A stretch of 64,000 nucleotides of DNA, from the NCBI GenBank assembly GCA_027859085.1, contig JAQIBJ010000102.1, positions 1 through 64,000 of the forward strand, written 5' to 3'. Of the stretch, positions 37,581 through 45,872 are shown one piece after another. Source of the DNA: Mycoplasmatota bacterium. Its GTDB lineage: Bacteria > Bacillota_I > Bacilli_A > Izemoplasmatales > Hujiaoplasmataceae. The translations under genes and the position numbers were made by a program. Under the pieces are notes generated by a model. The model was not told the origin of the DNA. It was given only the letters and a program-made list of their open reading frames with translations, and ran no database searches. Each line of letters begins with the position of its first letter. Position 1 is the stretch's first letter.

Positions 37581-40143
37581 ATTATACAATCCACAACTAG
37601 TAGAAAAAGGAAAATACGATTTCTGGCTTGAAAATAAATTATTTTCGAGTGGAGATTTATCAAAGAAACCATTTACAATTGTCATACCACCACCAAATGT
37701 AACAGGAAAATTGCATTTGGGTCATACGTGGGACAATACGTTACAAGATATGGTCATTCGTAAAAAGAGAATGCAAGGGTACGATGCACTTTATTTACCT
37801 GGTATGGATCACGCTGGAATTGCAACTCAAGCCAAGGTTGATCAGAAATTAAGAGATGCAGGAATTAATCGTTACGAATTAGGCCGAGAAAAGTATTTAG
37901 AACATGCATGGAAATGGAAAGAAGAATATTCTGAGTATATTAGAGAACAATGGAAAACCATGGGGCTTTCTCTTGATTATGATCGCGAACGATTTACTTT
38001 AGATGAAGGTTTATCAAAAGCAGTTAATAAAGTATTTATTGACTTGTATGATAAAGGCCTTATTTATCAAGGTGTAAGAATTATACATTGGGATGTTCAA
38101 GCGAAAACAGCCCTTTCAAATATTGAAATTGAACATAAAGAGGTACAGGGTGCTTTATATTATATTAAGTATAAAGTTGTTGGTGAAGATCGATACGTTG
38201 AAATCGCAACCACAAGACCTGAAACCATGTATGGTGACACAGCATTAATGGTTCATCCAGAAGATGAAAGATTTGGTGATTTACATGGTAAAGAGGTGTT
38301 TATTCCTACAACAGAAACCAAGATAAAAATCATTACTGATGAATATGTAGATACTGAATTTGGTACAGGTATTGTAAAAGTCACACCTGCCCATGACCCA
38401 AATGACTTTGAAGTTGGAAAAAGACATGGTTTAGAGATGCCACTTTGTATGAATGATGATGGTACGATGAATCATTTGGCATATAAATATGAAGGTATCA
38501 ACCGTTTTGAATGTCGCAAAGCTTTGGTTAATGAAATGAAAGACAAAAAAATAATTACTAAAGTCGAACCCATTACGCATAACGTCGGTCATTCAGAAAG
38601 AACCGATGTCATTGTTGAACCAAGATTGTCAAAACAATGGTTTGTTAAGATGGATGTTTTGGCGAATAACGCTTTGGATAAAAGTACAGTGGAATTTATA
38701 CCAGAACGTTTTAAAAAGATTTTTGTAAACTGGATGGAAGGTATTGAAGATTGGTGTATATCTCGACAATTATGGTGGGGTCATAGAATTCCTGTTTGGT
38801 ATAAAGAAGACGAAATCTATGTTGGAGAAGATGCACCAAAAGAAGATGGTTGGAAACAAGACGAAGATGTCTTAGATACATGGTTTTCTTCGGCGCTATG
38901 GCCGTTTTCTACATTGGGCTGGCCTGACACTACTGAAGACCTAAAACGTTATTATCCGAACGATTTAATGGTTACAGGGTATGATATTATATTCTTCTGG
39001 GTATCAAGAATGATATTTCAAGGAATAGAGTTTACTGGTGAAACACCTTTCAAACAATGTTTGTTGCATGGACTCATCCGCGATGAACAAGGTAGAAAGA
39101 TGTCTAAGTCTTTAGGAAATGGTGTCGATCCAATTGATGTTGTGAATGAATATGGTATTGATGCCTTAAGATATTTTATTACGACGAATTCAGCACCTGG
39201 TCTTGATTTAAGATATGAAGAAGAAAAGGTTGAGTCTAGTTGGAATTACATCAATAAGATATGGAATATTAGTCGGTTTGTTATTATGAATACCGAAGAT
39301 ATTATGGATGGCGATTTAACCATTAAACCTGAATCTTTGAATTTCGCGGACAAATGGATTTTAACGAAATTAAATTTGTTGATACAAAACAGTGAAAGTT
39401 TCTTTGAGAGATATGAGTTTAATGAAGCAGCTCATTTAATATATAATTTTACATGGAATGATTTTGCATCTTGGTATGTTGAAATGAGTAAACTATCTGA
39501 TGAATTATCAACAAAAAAAGTATTGATTTATGTGCTTGATAAGATTGTAAAGTTACTTCATCCATTTATGCCTTTCGTGACTGAAGAAATATATCAACAA
39601 TTACCACATGATGAAGTATCGATTATGGTTGCTACTTGGCCAGAATTCAATCCGGATTTAACTTTTAATGAGACACTAAATAGAGAATGGTTCTTTGAAA
39701 TCATTAAGAAGATTAGAAGTATCCGTAACGATTATCATGTTTCTTGGTCAAAACCAATAGATTTATACATTAGAACCAATGAAGAAAACAAAAAATTCAT
39801 TGAAGAAAATGAAGTGTATATCAATAAGTTTTTAAATCCGGAAAATTTGTATATTAATAAAAAGCAAGCGGATTTAAAACAAACCGTATCTGTTATATTA
39901 TCGGATATTCAAGTCAATATACCATTAGGTTCTCTTGTAAATATTGATGACGAAATCAAGAGAATTGAAGAAGAAATAAATAGTTTAAATAAAGAAATTA
40001 ATCGTTGTGAGGGCATGTTAAATAATAAAAACTTTATCAGTAAAGCGCCTGAGCAAAAAGTCAATGAAGAAAAACAAAAATTGGTTGATTATACCAAAAG
40101 TTTTCAGGAAGCTCAAAAAAGGTTAACGGAGTTAAAAAAATAA
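37573..40143 (+). CDS. valS: Valyl-tRNA synthetase
   Basis: An 856-residue class I synthetase. The HIGH motif is TGKLHLGHTW near 43-52 and KMSKS is GRKMSKSLGN near 514-523. The editing domain shows TTRPETMYGDTA and VKVTPAHDPND. The C-terminal ~65 residues form the ValS coiled-coil tRNA arm (EEINSLNKEINRCEG). The zinc cluster seen in IleS is not expected here. It is coupled to the upstream Nudix gene and is 1 base from folC. Confidence 0.97.
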   Translation: MDKLYNPQLVEKGKYDFWLENKLFSSGDLSKKPFTIVIPPPNVTGKLHLGHTWDNTLQDMVIRKKRMQGYDALYLPGMDHAGIATQAKVDQKLRDAGINRYELGREKYLEHAWKWKEEYSEYIREQWKTMGLSLDYDRERFTLDEGLSKAVNKVFIDLYDKGLIYQGVRIIHWDVQAKTALSNIEIEHKEVQGALYYIKYKVVGEDRYVEIATTRPETMYGDTALMVHPEDERFGDLHGKEVFIPTTETKIKIITDEYVDTEFGTGIVKVTPAHDPNDFEVGKRHGLEMPLCMNDDGTMNHLAYKYEGINRFECRKALVNEMKDKKIITKVEPITHNVGHSERTDVIVEPRLSKQWFVKMDVLANNALDKSTVEFIPERFKKIFVNWMEGIEDWCISRQLWWGHRIPVWYKEDEIYVGEDAPKEDGWKQDEDVLDTWFSSALWPFSTLGWPDTTEDLKRYYPNDLMVTGYDIIFFWVSRMIFQGIEFTGETPFKQCLLHGLIRDEQGRKMSKSLGNGVDPIDVVNEYGIDALRYFITTNSAPGLDLRYEEEKVESSWNYINKIWNISRFVIMNTEDIMDGDLTIKPESLNFADKWILTKLNLLIQNSESFFERYEFNEAAHLIYNFTWNDFASWYVEMSKLSDELSTKKVLIYVLDKIVKLLHPFMPFVTEEIYQQLPHDEVSIMVATWPEFNPDLTFNETLNREWFFEIIKKIRSIRNDYHVSWSKPIDLYIRTNEENKKFIEENEVYINKFLNPENLYINKKQADLKQTVSVILSDIQVNIPLGSLVNIDDEIKRIEEEINSLNKEINRCEGMLNNKNFISKAPEQKVNEEKQKLVDYTKSFQEAQKRLTELKK

Positions 40144-40144
40144 A

Positions 40145-41413
40145 ATGTTTAACACAAAAGAAGACGCACAAAATTGGATAGAAAATATCAAAAGATTTGG
40201 TTCTAGATTGGATCTGTCAAGGATTACAAAAGCATTAGAAATGCTTGGCAATCCTCATTTAGAATTTAAATCGATTCATGTTGCTGGAACCAATGGTAAA
40301 GGTTCAACATCTAATTTCATTAAGAACATCTTAGTAGAAGCGAACCAAAAAGTTGGGCTTTATACATCACCCTATGTGGTTGAATTTAATGAACGCATTA
40401 AGATTAATCACAAAAACATATCGGATGATGAGTTAATAAAATATACCAATATTCTACATGATATCTCTGAAAAACTGATTGAAGAAGAACCAGAAAATAT
40501 TATTACCTTCTTCGAAGTTTTAACAGTGATTGCTTTTCTATATTTTAGAGATCAAGCGGTTGATTACGCTGTTATTGAAGTTGGGCTTGGTGGCTTATTA
40601 GATGCAACAAATGTGATTATGCCAGAGATTTCAGTCATAACAAATGTATCGTATGATCATATGAAACAATTGGGGAATAGCTTGGAATCAATTGCTCTTA
40701 ATAAATTAGGCATAGTTAAAGAGAATGTTCCATTAATCACCGCCATTGAAGATATGCATTTATATCCCTTAATTTATGAAGTCTCTGCCAAAAAGCATTC
40801 ACGAGTAAAAATAGTTAATTTTGATTTAGTAAATAATGTAGAAATCAGTGAATTAACAGCTTTTAGCTATCAAGGAAATGATTATGTTTTAAATTTAACG
40901 GGACATCATCAAATGAAAAATGCTGTGCTATCTATTGAAGTGATACGTTTGCTAAGACTTATAAATAATATTGAAATCAATGAAGAGAATATAAAAAACG
41001 GTTTGTTAAATACATATTGGCCTGGGCGGTTTGAAATATTTAAACATAAGATTGTGATTGATGGTGCACATAATATCGGCGGTATTCAAGCATTAAAAGA
41101 GTCTGTGAAGACTGTGTTTAAAGGTAAAAATATTAAATGTTTATTTTCGGTAATGAAAGATAAACAACATAAACAAATGATTGAAGAACTAGATAATTTC
41201 TGTGATGAACTTTATTTTACTGAGTTTGAATATCAAAGAAGAGCAGATGCAGAAGAATTATACTTTGAATCAACACATTATAAAAAATCATATCATCATG
41301 ATTATAAAGAAATATTTTATAAATTGGTGAATAACTTAAATCAAGATGATGTATTACTCATGACTGGTTCATTATATTTTATTTCAGAAGTTAGAAAATT
41401 ATTAATTAAATAA
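40145..41413 (+). CDS. folC: Folylpolyglutamate synthase / dihydrofolate synthase
   Basis: A 422-residue Mur-ligase-family enzyme that adds glutamates to folates. The P-loop is HVAGTNGKGSTSNFI near 44-58, and TSPYVVEFNERI follows; the Lys and His of the central domain appear in NVSYDHMKQLGNSL near 175, and the C-terminal domain has DGAHNIGGIQAL near 302. It starts one base after the valS stop, an order also found in Firmicutes (valS-folC). ThyA and FolA are at 49.5-50.8 kb. A hairpin over the radC ribosome site follows. Confidence 0.94.
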   Translation: MFNTKEDAQNWIENIKRFGSRLDLSRITKALEMLGNPHLEFKSIHVAGTNGKGSTSNFIKNILVEANQKVGLYTSPYVVEFNERIKINHKNISDDELIKYTNILHDISEKLIEEEPENIITFFEVLTVIAFLYFRDQAVDYAVIEVGLGGLLDATNVIMPEISVITNVSYDHMKQLGNSLESIALNKLGIVKENVPLITAIEDMHLYPLIYEVSAKKHSRVKIVNFDLVNNVEISELTAFSYQGNDYVLNLTGHHQMKNAVLSIEVIRLLRLINNIEINEENIKNGLLNTYWPGRFEIFKHKIVIDGAHNIGGIQALKESVKTVFKGKNIKCLFSVMKDKQHKQMIEELDNFCDELYFTEFEYQRRADAEELYFESTHYKKSYHHDYKEIFYKLVNNLNQDDVLLMTGSLYFISEVRKLLIK

Positions 41414-41422
41414 AGAATTAAC

Positions 41423-41454
41423 AATCACCCGATGTATTATTTCATCGGGTGATT
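41423..41454 (+). promoter_or_regulatory. Perfect 12-bp hairpin that hides the radC ribosome site
   Basis: AATCACCCGATG (41423-41434) pairs perfectly with CATCGGGTGATT (41443-41454) over an 8-base loop. GGGTGA in the 3' arm is the only SD-like sequence for the radC ATG at 41458. No T-run follows on either strand, so it is unlikely to be an intrinsic terminator. Confidence 0.55.
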
Positions 41455-41457
41455 AAA

Positions 41458-42141
41458 ATGTATATGATAAAAGATATGCCAAAATATGAACGGCCAAGGG
41501 AAAGATTACTATCCTTTGGTCCAGAAAGTTTAAATACTTATGAATTGGTAGCGATATTATTAAGAGTCGGTACGAAAAATGATTCAGTGATTGATGTTTC
41601 AAAACGATTGGTGAATACTTTAAACGAGTTAAATGAGTTAAGAAATCAAACCATTGATGAACTGATAAAAATAAGAGGCATTGGTCAGACAAAAGCAATA
41701 ACAATCCTTGCGGCACTTGAACTTGGAAAACGTGTTTTAGAAAATAAACAAGAAAAAATTCAGTTAAGTTCTCCTAAGGTTGTCTTTGATTTATTACATT
41801 ATGAATTAAAAGATTTAAAGCAAGAAGTATTGATTGCTTTGTATTTAGACTTAAAAACCAACTTGATTGCAAAGAAGGAAATATTTAGGGGTAGTTTAAA
41901 TCAAAGTCTAGTTCATCCTAGAGAGATATTCAAATATGCAGTGAAATATTCTGCGTATCAAATCATCTTGGTGCACAATCATCCTTCAGGTGATCCTTAT
42001 CCTTCAAAACAGGATATTGAATTGACAAAAGCGATTGAAAAAGCAGGAAAAATGTTGCAGATATATTTATTAGATCACATTGTGATTGGTGAAAAAAATT
42101 ACTTGTCAATTAAGTCGTTTGAAGAAAATAAAAATCTTTAA
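41458..42141 (+). CDS. radC: RadC/JAB domain protein
   Basis: A 227-residue RadC (UPF0758). A helix-hairpin-helix-like N-terminal half (KIRGIGQTKAITILAALELG near 64-83) precedes a JAB/MPN metal-site half with the HNHPSGDPYPSKQD motif near 176-189. Its catalytic and cellular role is unsettled; the E. coli radC mutant was reassigned to recG. The ATG at 41458 (MYMIKDMPKYERPRERLL) fits the family start; a GTG at 41449 lies inside the hairpin. Translation may depend on opening the hairpin. Confidence 0.92.
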   Translation: MYMIKDMPKYERPRERLLSFGPESLNTYELVAILLRVGTKNDSVIDVSKRLVNTLNELNELRNQTIDELIKIRGIGQTKAITILAALELGKRVLENKQEKIQLSSPKVVFDLLHYELKDLKQEVLIALYLDLKTNLIAKKEIFRGSLNQSLVHPREIFKYAVKYSAYQIILVHNHPSGDPYPSKQDIELTKAIEKAGKMLQIYLLDHIVIGEKNYLSIKSFEENKNL

Positions 42142-42149
42142 GCTTTTGA

Positions 42150-42178
42150 TTGACTTTATCAAATAGTTTGTCTATAAT
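42150..42178 (+). promoter_or_regulatory. Promoter of the cobalamin-riboswitch operon
   Basis: TTGACT (42150-42155), 17 bases, TATAAT (42173-42178), near consensus. Confidence 0.8.
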
Positions 42179-42194
42179 GAGATTAATTGAATAA

Positions 42195-42345
42195 GTATTT
42201 ATAGGTGTAGCAATACATAACAGGGAATTAAGTTAAAAGCTTAAGCTGTCCCAGCAACCGTAATACAGACGAAATGCAAAAAACCACTGCTTATAGCGGG
42301 AAGGTGCATAGTAGGATGAAGTTAAGCCGGTAGACCTACCTGTAA
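42195..42345 (+). promoter_or_regulatory. Cobalamin riboswitch aptamer
   Basis: The region between radC and the DUF4430 gene (about 320 bases) holds no gene. It contains AACAGGGAA near 42219-42227, CTGTCCCAGCAACCGTAAT near 42246-42264, and a B12 box GCCGGTAGACCTACCTG near 42326-42342, all in the order seen in the cobalamin family. A terminator follows at 42394. The downstream genes fit corrinoid uptake. Vitamin B12 or a derivative would be expected to turn expression off. Confidence 0.9.
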
Positions 42346-42393
42346 ATCAAATATTTTCTCCTGGGTAATGAGAAAGAAGTTTTTACTTTTTTT

Positions 42394-42420
42394 GACCTAG
42401 GGATAGGTCTTTTTTATTTT
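42394..42420 (+). terminator. Riboswitch-controlled terminator
   Basis: GACCTA (42394-42399) pairs with TAGGTC (42404-42409) and a T-run follows. AGACCTA inside the B12 box (42332-42338) can pair with the same 3' arm (TAGGTCT, 42404-42410), giving a likely antiterminator. Confidence 0.8.
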
Positions 42421-42464
42421 GAGGAGAAAATACATTCAAAAATACACTTTACTGAGGAGGAAGT

Positions 42465-43880
42465 ATGAAAAAAGTATTTTTAATGTTGTTTTTAATTGTG
42501 TTTGGAATGGTGGGTTGTAATGGTCAAGAGACTGAAGCAACAACCACAGAAGTAGTTTATGAGAATTATGTATCAATTGTTATTGGTGATGATACACATT
42601 CTCTAGGTTTTAATCATCAGGATGATACATTATTTGATTTAATTCAATCATCTAATATCAATCTTGATTTTGAGGACACTGAATATGGTCCTATGGTCTC
42701 TGAAATTGGTGAATACCAACAAGATGAGTTTCATTGGATTAGTTTTACAAAGAACTCAGAATACGCTGAATCAGGATTAGATTCAATAGAATACCAAGAT
42801 GGAGATGTTTTTCAATTCTTAGAAAACATGTCAACATGGGATCAAACATTTACAGCTGAACTTAATTCTATTGATGGAGATTTATTATCATTCGAAATTG
42901 GAAATTATGAGGTTTTAATTAACAAAACCACCTTAAATAGTGAAGAATTTTATGTCGGTGGAAATTATACAATGACTGGTCAACCGTCATCGATAACCAA
43001 TAACGAAGTTATATTTACAGTGAGTGATTTTACCGCTAATTTTGAACACATTAGTATAATTATTGGTGATAACACATATGATTTGTTATATGAAGTAGGA
43101 ACAGATAAATCTGCATTTGAACTCATCGATGATTCTGATATTGAATTAGAATATATAACAACTCAATATGGTCCAATGATTACTAGAATTGGAGATTTAC
43201 AACAAGATGATTTCCATTGGTTAAGTTTTATGGTTAATGATGAATTCGCTAGTTCAGGATTAGATACTTTAGAGTATCATGATGGTGATGTTATTACGTT
43301 CACTGAAGAAATAGCAACTTGGGAAGTTAACGTAAAAGCTGAAATTATTGAAATCAATCAAGATGAGATTATATTCCAAAATGAAAACCAAGCCTTTATT
43401 GTTGAAGTGATTGATTTACCAGAAACAGTAGTTGTTGGTGATTTAGTTGTTGGTTTTTTATATAATTTAACTGGTTTAGTTGATGCAGAAGCATCAAATG
43501 AAATAATTAATTTCATTCCTTCATCTCTAGAATTGAATGTTGTTACTGATTTTACTAGCTTATATGAATTAGAAGTGGGCGATGTAGTTATATTGCAATT
43601 TACAGTCACTTATATAGAAGATAGTTCAGAGTTTGGTATTGAAATATATGCGGAAGATATTAATGGTTTATCAAGTACAGAAATATCAAGTAGTATGAGT
43701 TATTCAAGTGCAACAAATTATATCTTTTACACCATTCCTAGTGATTATGATTTAGTTGTTAATCAAACATATATAGGTCGGTTTATATATCAAATAAATG
43801 AACCGAGTCAAATACCACAAATCACACTTTATGAACAAAGCATCAATGGAGAAGAAATCGATAGTGTTATTGTAGAATAG
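42465..43880 (+). CDS. Lipoprotein with two DUF4430 (transcobalamin-like) domains
   Basis: A 471-residue secreted lipoprotein: basic start, hydrophobic stretch, and lipobox GMVGC with C18. Two DUF4430-like domains are seen at about 32-128 and 195-286; both hold the YGPM(V/I)xxIGxxQQD(E/D)FHW(I/L)SF core and a G-L-D-(S/T)-(I/L)-E-Y-x-D-G-D end. A third part (about 340-465) has no clear family. DUF4430 resembles the C-terminal domain of transcobalamins, so with the cobalamin riboswitch upstream this is probably a cell-surface corrinoid-binding protein. GAGGAGG precedes the ATG. Confidence 0.85.
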   Translation: MKKVFLMLFLIVFGMVGCNGQETEATTTEVVYENYVSIVIGDDTHSLGFNHQDDTLFDLIQSSNINLDFEDTEYGPMVSEIGEYQQDEFHWISFTKNSEYAESGLDSIEYQDGDVFQFLENMSTWDQTFTAELNSIDGDLLSFEIGNYEVLINKTTLNSEEFYVGGNYTMTGQPSSITNNEVIFTVSDFTANFEHISIIIGDNTYDLLYEVGTDKSAFELIDDSDIELEYITTQYGPMITRIGDLQQDDFHWLSFMVNDEFASSGLDTLEYHDGDVITFTEEIATWEVNVKAEIIEINQDEIIFQNENQAFIVEVIDLPETVVVGDLVVGFLYNLTGLVDAEASNEIINFIPSSLELNVVTDFTSLYELEVGDVVILQFTVTYIEDSSEFGIEIYAEDINGLSSTEISSSMSYSSATNYIFYTIPSDYDLVVNQTYIGRFIYQINEPSQIPQITLYEQSINGEEIDSVIVE

Positions 43881-43890
43881 GGGTATTTTT

Positions 43891-44343
43891 ATGATTATTA
43901 AAAATCATATAAAAATAATCATATCATTTGTTTTGATTGCTATTTTAGCGATAACCATATACTTGATTTCTGATCGTTCAGATGATGATGTGAATACTGG
44001 TGGCGAACCACAAGGTGAAATATACTTTGAATTGTACGATGAATTTCAAACTTTAGTGATTGATGAAACATTGTCATTTTATGAAGAAGACAATTTATTT
44101 ACCTTGCTTAATCGTAATTATGATTTGGTTTGTGCTAATGGTGATTATGAGCCCGATGATAGTTGTTCATATAGATTCTTATATGGACGTATTATATTGG
44201 GAATCGAAGAAGTAGACTCTGATTGGTATTCAACGGTTTTGAGTGTTTATATCAATGATAATTTATCAACCAAAGGGGTTTCTTTAACTGAGTTATCTAA
44301 TGGCGACAATATTACAATTAGAAAGTCGCATATCAATGAATAA
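43891..44343 (+). CDS. Membrane-anchored single DUF4430 domain protein
   Basis: A 150-residue protein with one N-terminal membrane segment (about 8-26, uncleaved; no lipobox Cys) and one outside DUF4430-like domain (about 42-147). The core NRNYDLVCANGDYEPDDSCSYRFLYGRIILGIEE and the end STKGVSLTELSNGDNITI fit the fold, and two Cys (near 80 and 89) could form a disulfide. It is the second gene of the cobalamin-riboswitch operon, and overlaps the ECF S component by 8 bases. It may dock the lipoprotein or hand corrinoid to the S component. Confidence 0.78.
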   Translation: MIIKNHIKIIISFVLIAILAITIYLISDRSDDDVNTGGEPQGEIYFELYDEFQTLVIDETLSFYEEDNLFTLLNRNYDLVCANGDYEPDDSCSYRFLYGRIILGIEEVDSDWYSTVLSVYINDNLSTKGVSLTELSNGDNITIRKSHINE

Positions 44344-44845
44344 ACATATTAAAGAAATAACACTTCTTGCTTTAGCAACCAGTATTTTGTTTGTACAGGA
44401 ACTGATGTTTTCATTTATTCCAAACATTCAATTAACAACATTTCTAATCTTGGTTTATACCAGTGTGTTTGGTTTAAAGAAAACATATATGATTATTATT
44501 GTTCATGTGTTTATTGATAATTTGTTGTTTGGATCTCTAGGAATGTTAAATATATGGATACCGATGGCTCTAGCTTGGTTATTGATTGCTTCTATTTTTT
44601 CTTTGATTAGGAAAAAAACAGATTCAATTATTGTGTTTGCATTATCGGGTTATATCTTTGGACACATCTATGGAATGATGTTTGTGCCGTTTCAAGCTTG
44701 GTTAATAGAAATTGATATTTTATTATATTTAATTGCTGATATTCCATGGCAAATCATTATGGGAATTGCGAACTTTTTAACGATTTTGTGGTTATATAAA
44801 CCGTTTGAGAAATTTTTAAATGAATTATATTCGAGATATATTTAA
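44336..44845 (+). CDS. ECF transporter S component, probable cobalamin/corrinoid type
   Basis: A 169-residue membrane protein with about five to six hydrophobic segments. It has the start (ITLLALATSILFVQELMF) and small size of ECF substrate-binding S components; the CblT-type S components are also found under B12 riboswitches. ATG 44336 is chosen over a start at 44300 because it gives a tight 8-base overlap (coupling) and a typical N-terminus. EcfA/A'/T energising subunits are not in the window, so it would use a shared module encoded elsewhere. A terminator follows. Confidence 0.82.
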   Translation: MNKHIKEITLLALATSILFVQELMFSFIPNIQLTTFLILVYTSVFGLKKTYMIIIVHVFIDNLLFGSLGMLNIWIPMALAWLLIASIFSLIRKKTDSIIVFALSGYIFGHIYGMMFVPFQAWLIEIDILLYLIADIPWQIIMGIANFLTILWLYKPFEKFLNELYSRYI

Positions 44846-44876
44846 AAATAAAAGTCGCAAAATTGCGACTTTATTT
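44845..44876. terminator. Bidirectional terminator between ECF S component and hydrolase
   Basis: AAAGTCGCA (44851-44859) pairs with TGCGACTTT (44864-44872), flanked by A-run and T-run; serves convergent genes. Confidence 0.8.
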
Positions 44877-45791
44877 TTCTATAAAATTAAGAATGTCTTT
44901 ATAAACTGATTTTTTATTTAATTCATTAAGAACTTCATGTCTTGCTTCAGGATAGATTTTCATATTGATTTGATCGTAACCGAGGTCCCTCAATTTTTTA
45001 ACTAATTTATGAATTTCTTTCCCATAATTTGAAAGTGGGTCATGACCACCAGATATAAACAAGATGGGTTGATGATGATTTGCTTTTTTGATTCTTTTTA
45101 TATTATTTGCTTCTTTAATCCAAATGAATAAATCATGATTGGCTTGTACCGTAAATGGTTGTCCACACATTGGTGAGTGTTTATAGTAATCTTGGATTTT
45201 AGTATCTCTTGTTAACCATTCTTCATTTATACCATTTATAATACCGTCTTTTCTCATTTTTTTCTGATTCGAATCAATACTCATATCTTGTATAAGTTTT
45301 GATACATATTTAGGGCCTTTAAATAGTTTAACGAATGATGTTAAGAAAAGTCCGAAATTTAATAAAGTTTTAGGTGGGTAAGCGGTCCCTGAGAAAATAG
45401 CTTTTTCATATGCTTTTGGGAAATCTAATACCATTTTTCTTGCGAGAAATGATCCCATAGAATGACCTAATAAATATATCGGTAAGTTATTATAATTTTG
45501 GTCTATCCATTCTTTTACTAAATTAAGTGAATTAAATGCAATTTTATCACCATCATTATCATCGAAATGAACATAATCTAATGTTTTTGTTGATAACCCA
45601 TGGCCAAGAATATCGTGGCCAACAACAACATACCCATTCTTAGTCATGAACTCAGCAAACAATCCATATCTGGCAAAATGTTCACTTGCTCCATGGATGA
45701 TTTGTAAAACCCCTATTGGCTTTTGTTTTGGTTCATAAACGTAAGTATGAATATCATTGTTTAAAGCATCATTTAATATAAATTGTTTCAT
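44871..45791 (-). CDS. Alpha/beta hydrolase, lysophospholipase/monoacylglycerol lipase-like
   Basis: A 306-residue serine hydrolase of the Hydrolase_4 type. The oxyanion-hole part is IIHGASEHFARYG near 32-44, the nucleophile is in LLGHSMGSF near 107-115, the acid is Asp in FISGGHDPLS near 250, and the His is in YPEARHEVLNE near 280-290. No signal peptide, so it is cytosolic. It likely cleaves fatty acyl esters of glycerol or lysophospholipids; glycerol kinase (glpK) diverges from it, which would use the released glycerol. AGGAGGG precedes the ATG. Confidence 0.88.
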   Translation of the reverse strand: MKQFILNDALNNDIHTYVYEPKQKPIGVLQIIHGASEHFARYGLFAEFMTKNGYVVVGHDILGHGLSTKTLDYVHFDDNDGDKIAFNSLNLVKEWIDQNYNNLPIYLLGHSMGSFLARKMVLDFPKAYEKAIFSGTAYPPKTLLNFGLFLTSFVKLFKGPKYVSKLIQDMSIDSNQKKMRKDGIINGINEEWLTRDTKIQDYYKHSPMCGQPFTVQANHDLFIWIKEANNIKRIKKANHHQPILFISGGHDPLSNYGKEIHKLVKKLRDLGYDQINMKIYPEARHEVLNELNKKSVYKDILNFIEK

Positions 45792-45811
45792 AAAACCCTC
45801 CTAATGTTCTT

Positions 45812-45820
45812 ATTATAACA
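45812..45820 (-). promoter_or_regulatory. Extended -10 promoter of the hydrolase gene
   Basis: Minus strand TGTTATAAT (45820-45812), TGn-extended -10, about 20 bases before the start. Confidence 0.5.
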
Positions 45821-45847
45821 TTCTTTATTTATTTTTATAATAAGTTT

Positions 45848-45856
45848 TGATATAAT
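45848..45856 (+). promoter_or_regulatory. Extended -10 promoter of glpK
   Basis: TGATATAAT, TGn-extended, diverging from the hydrolase promoter; the leader to the glpK ATG is very short. Confidence 0.55.
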
Positions 45857-45872
45857 TAATCCGGAGGTTCTT

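Noticed and set aside
41423..41454. Rho-independent terminator after folC
   Set aside because: The stem is strong, but no T-run follows on either strand and the radC ATG is only 3 bases away.
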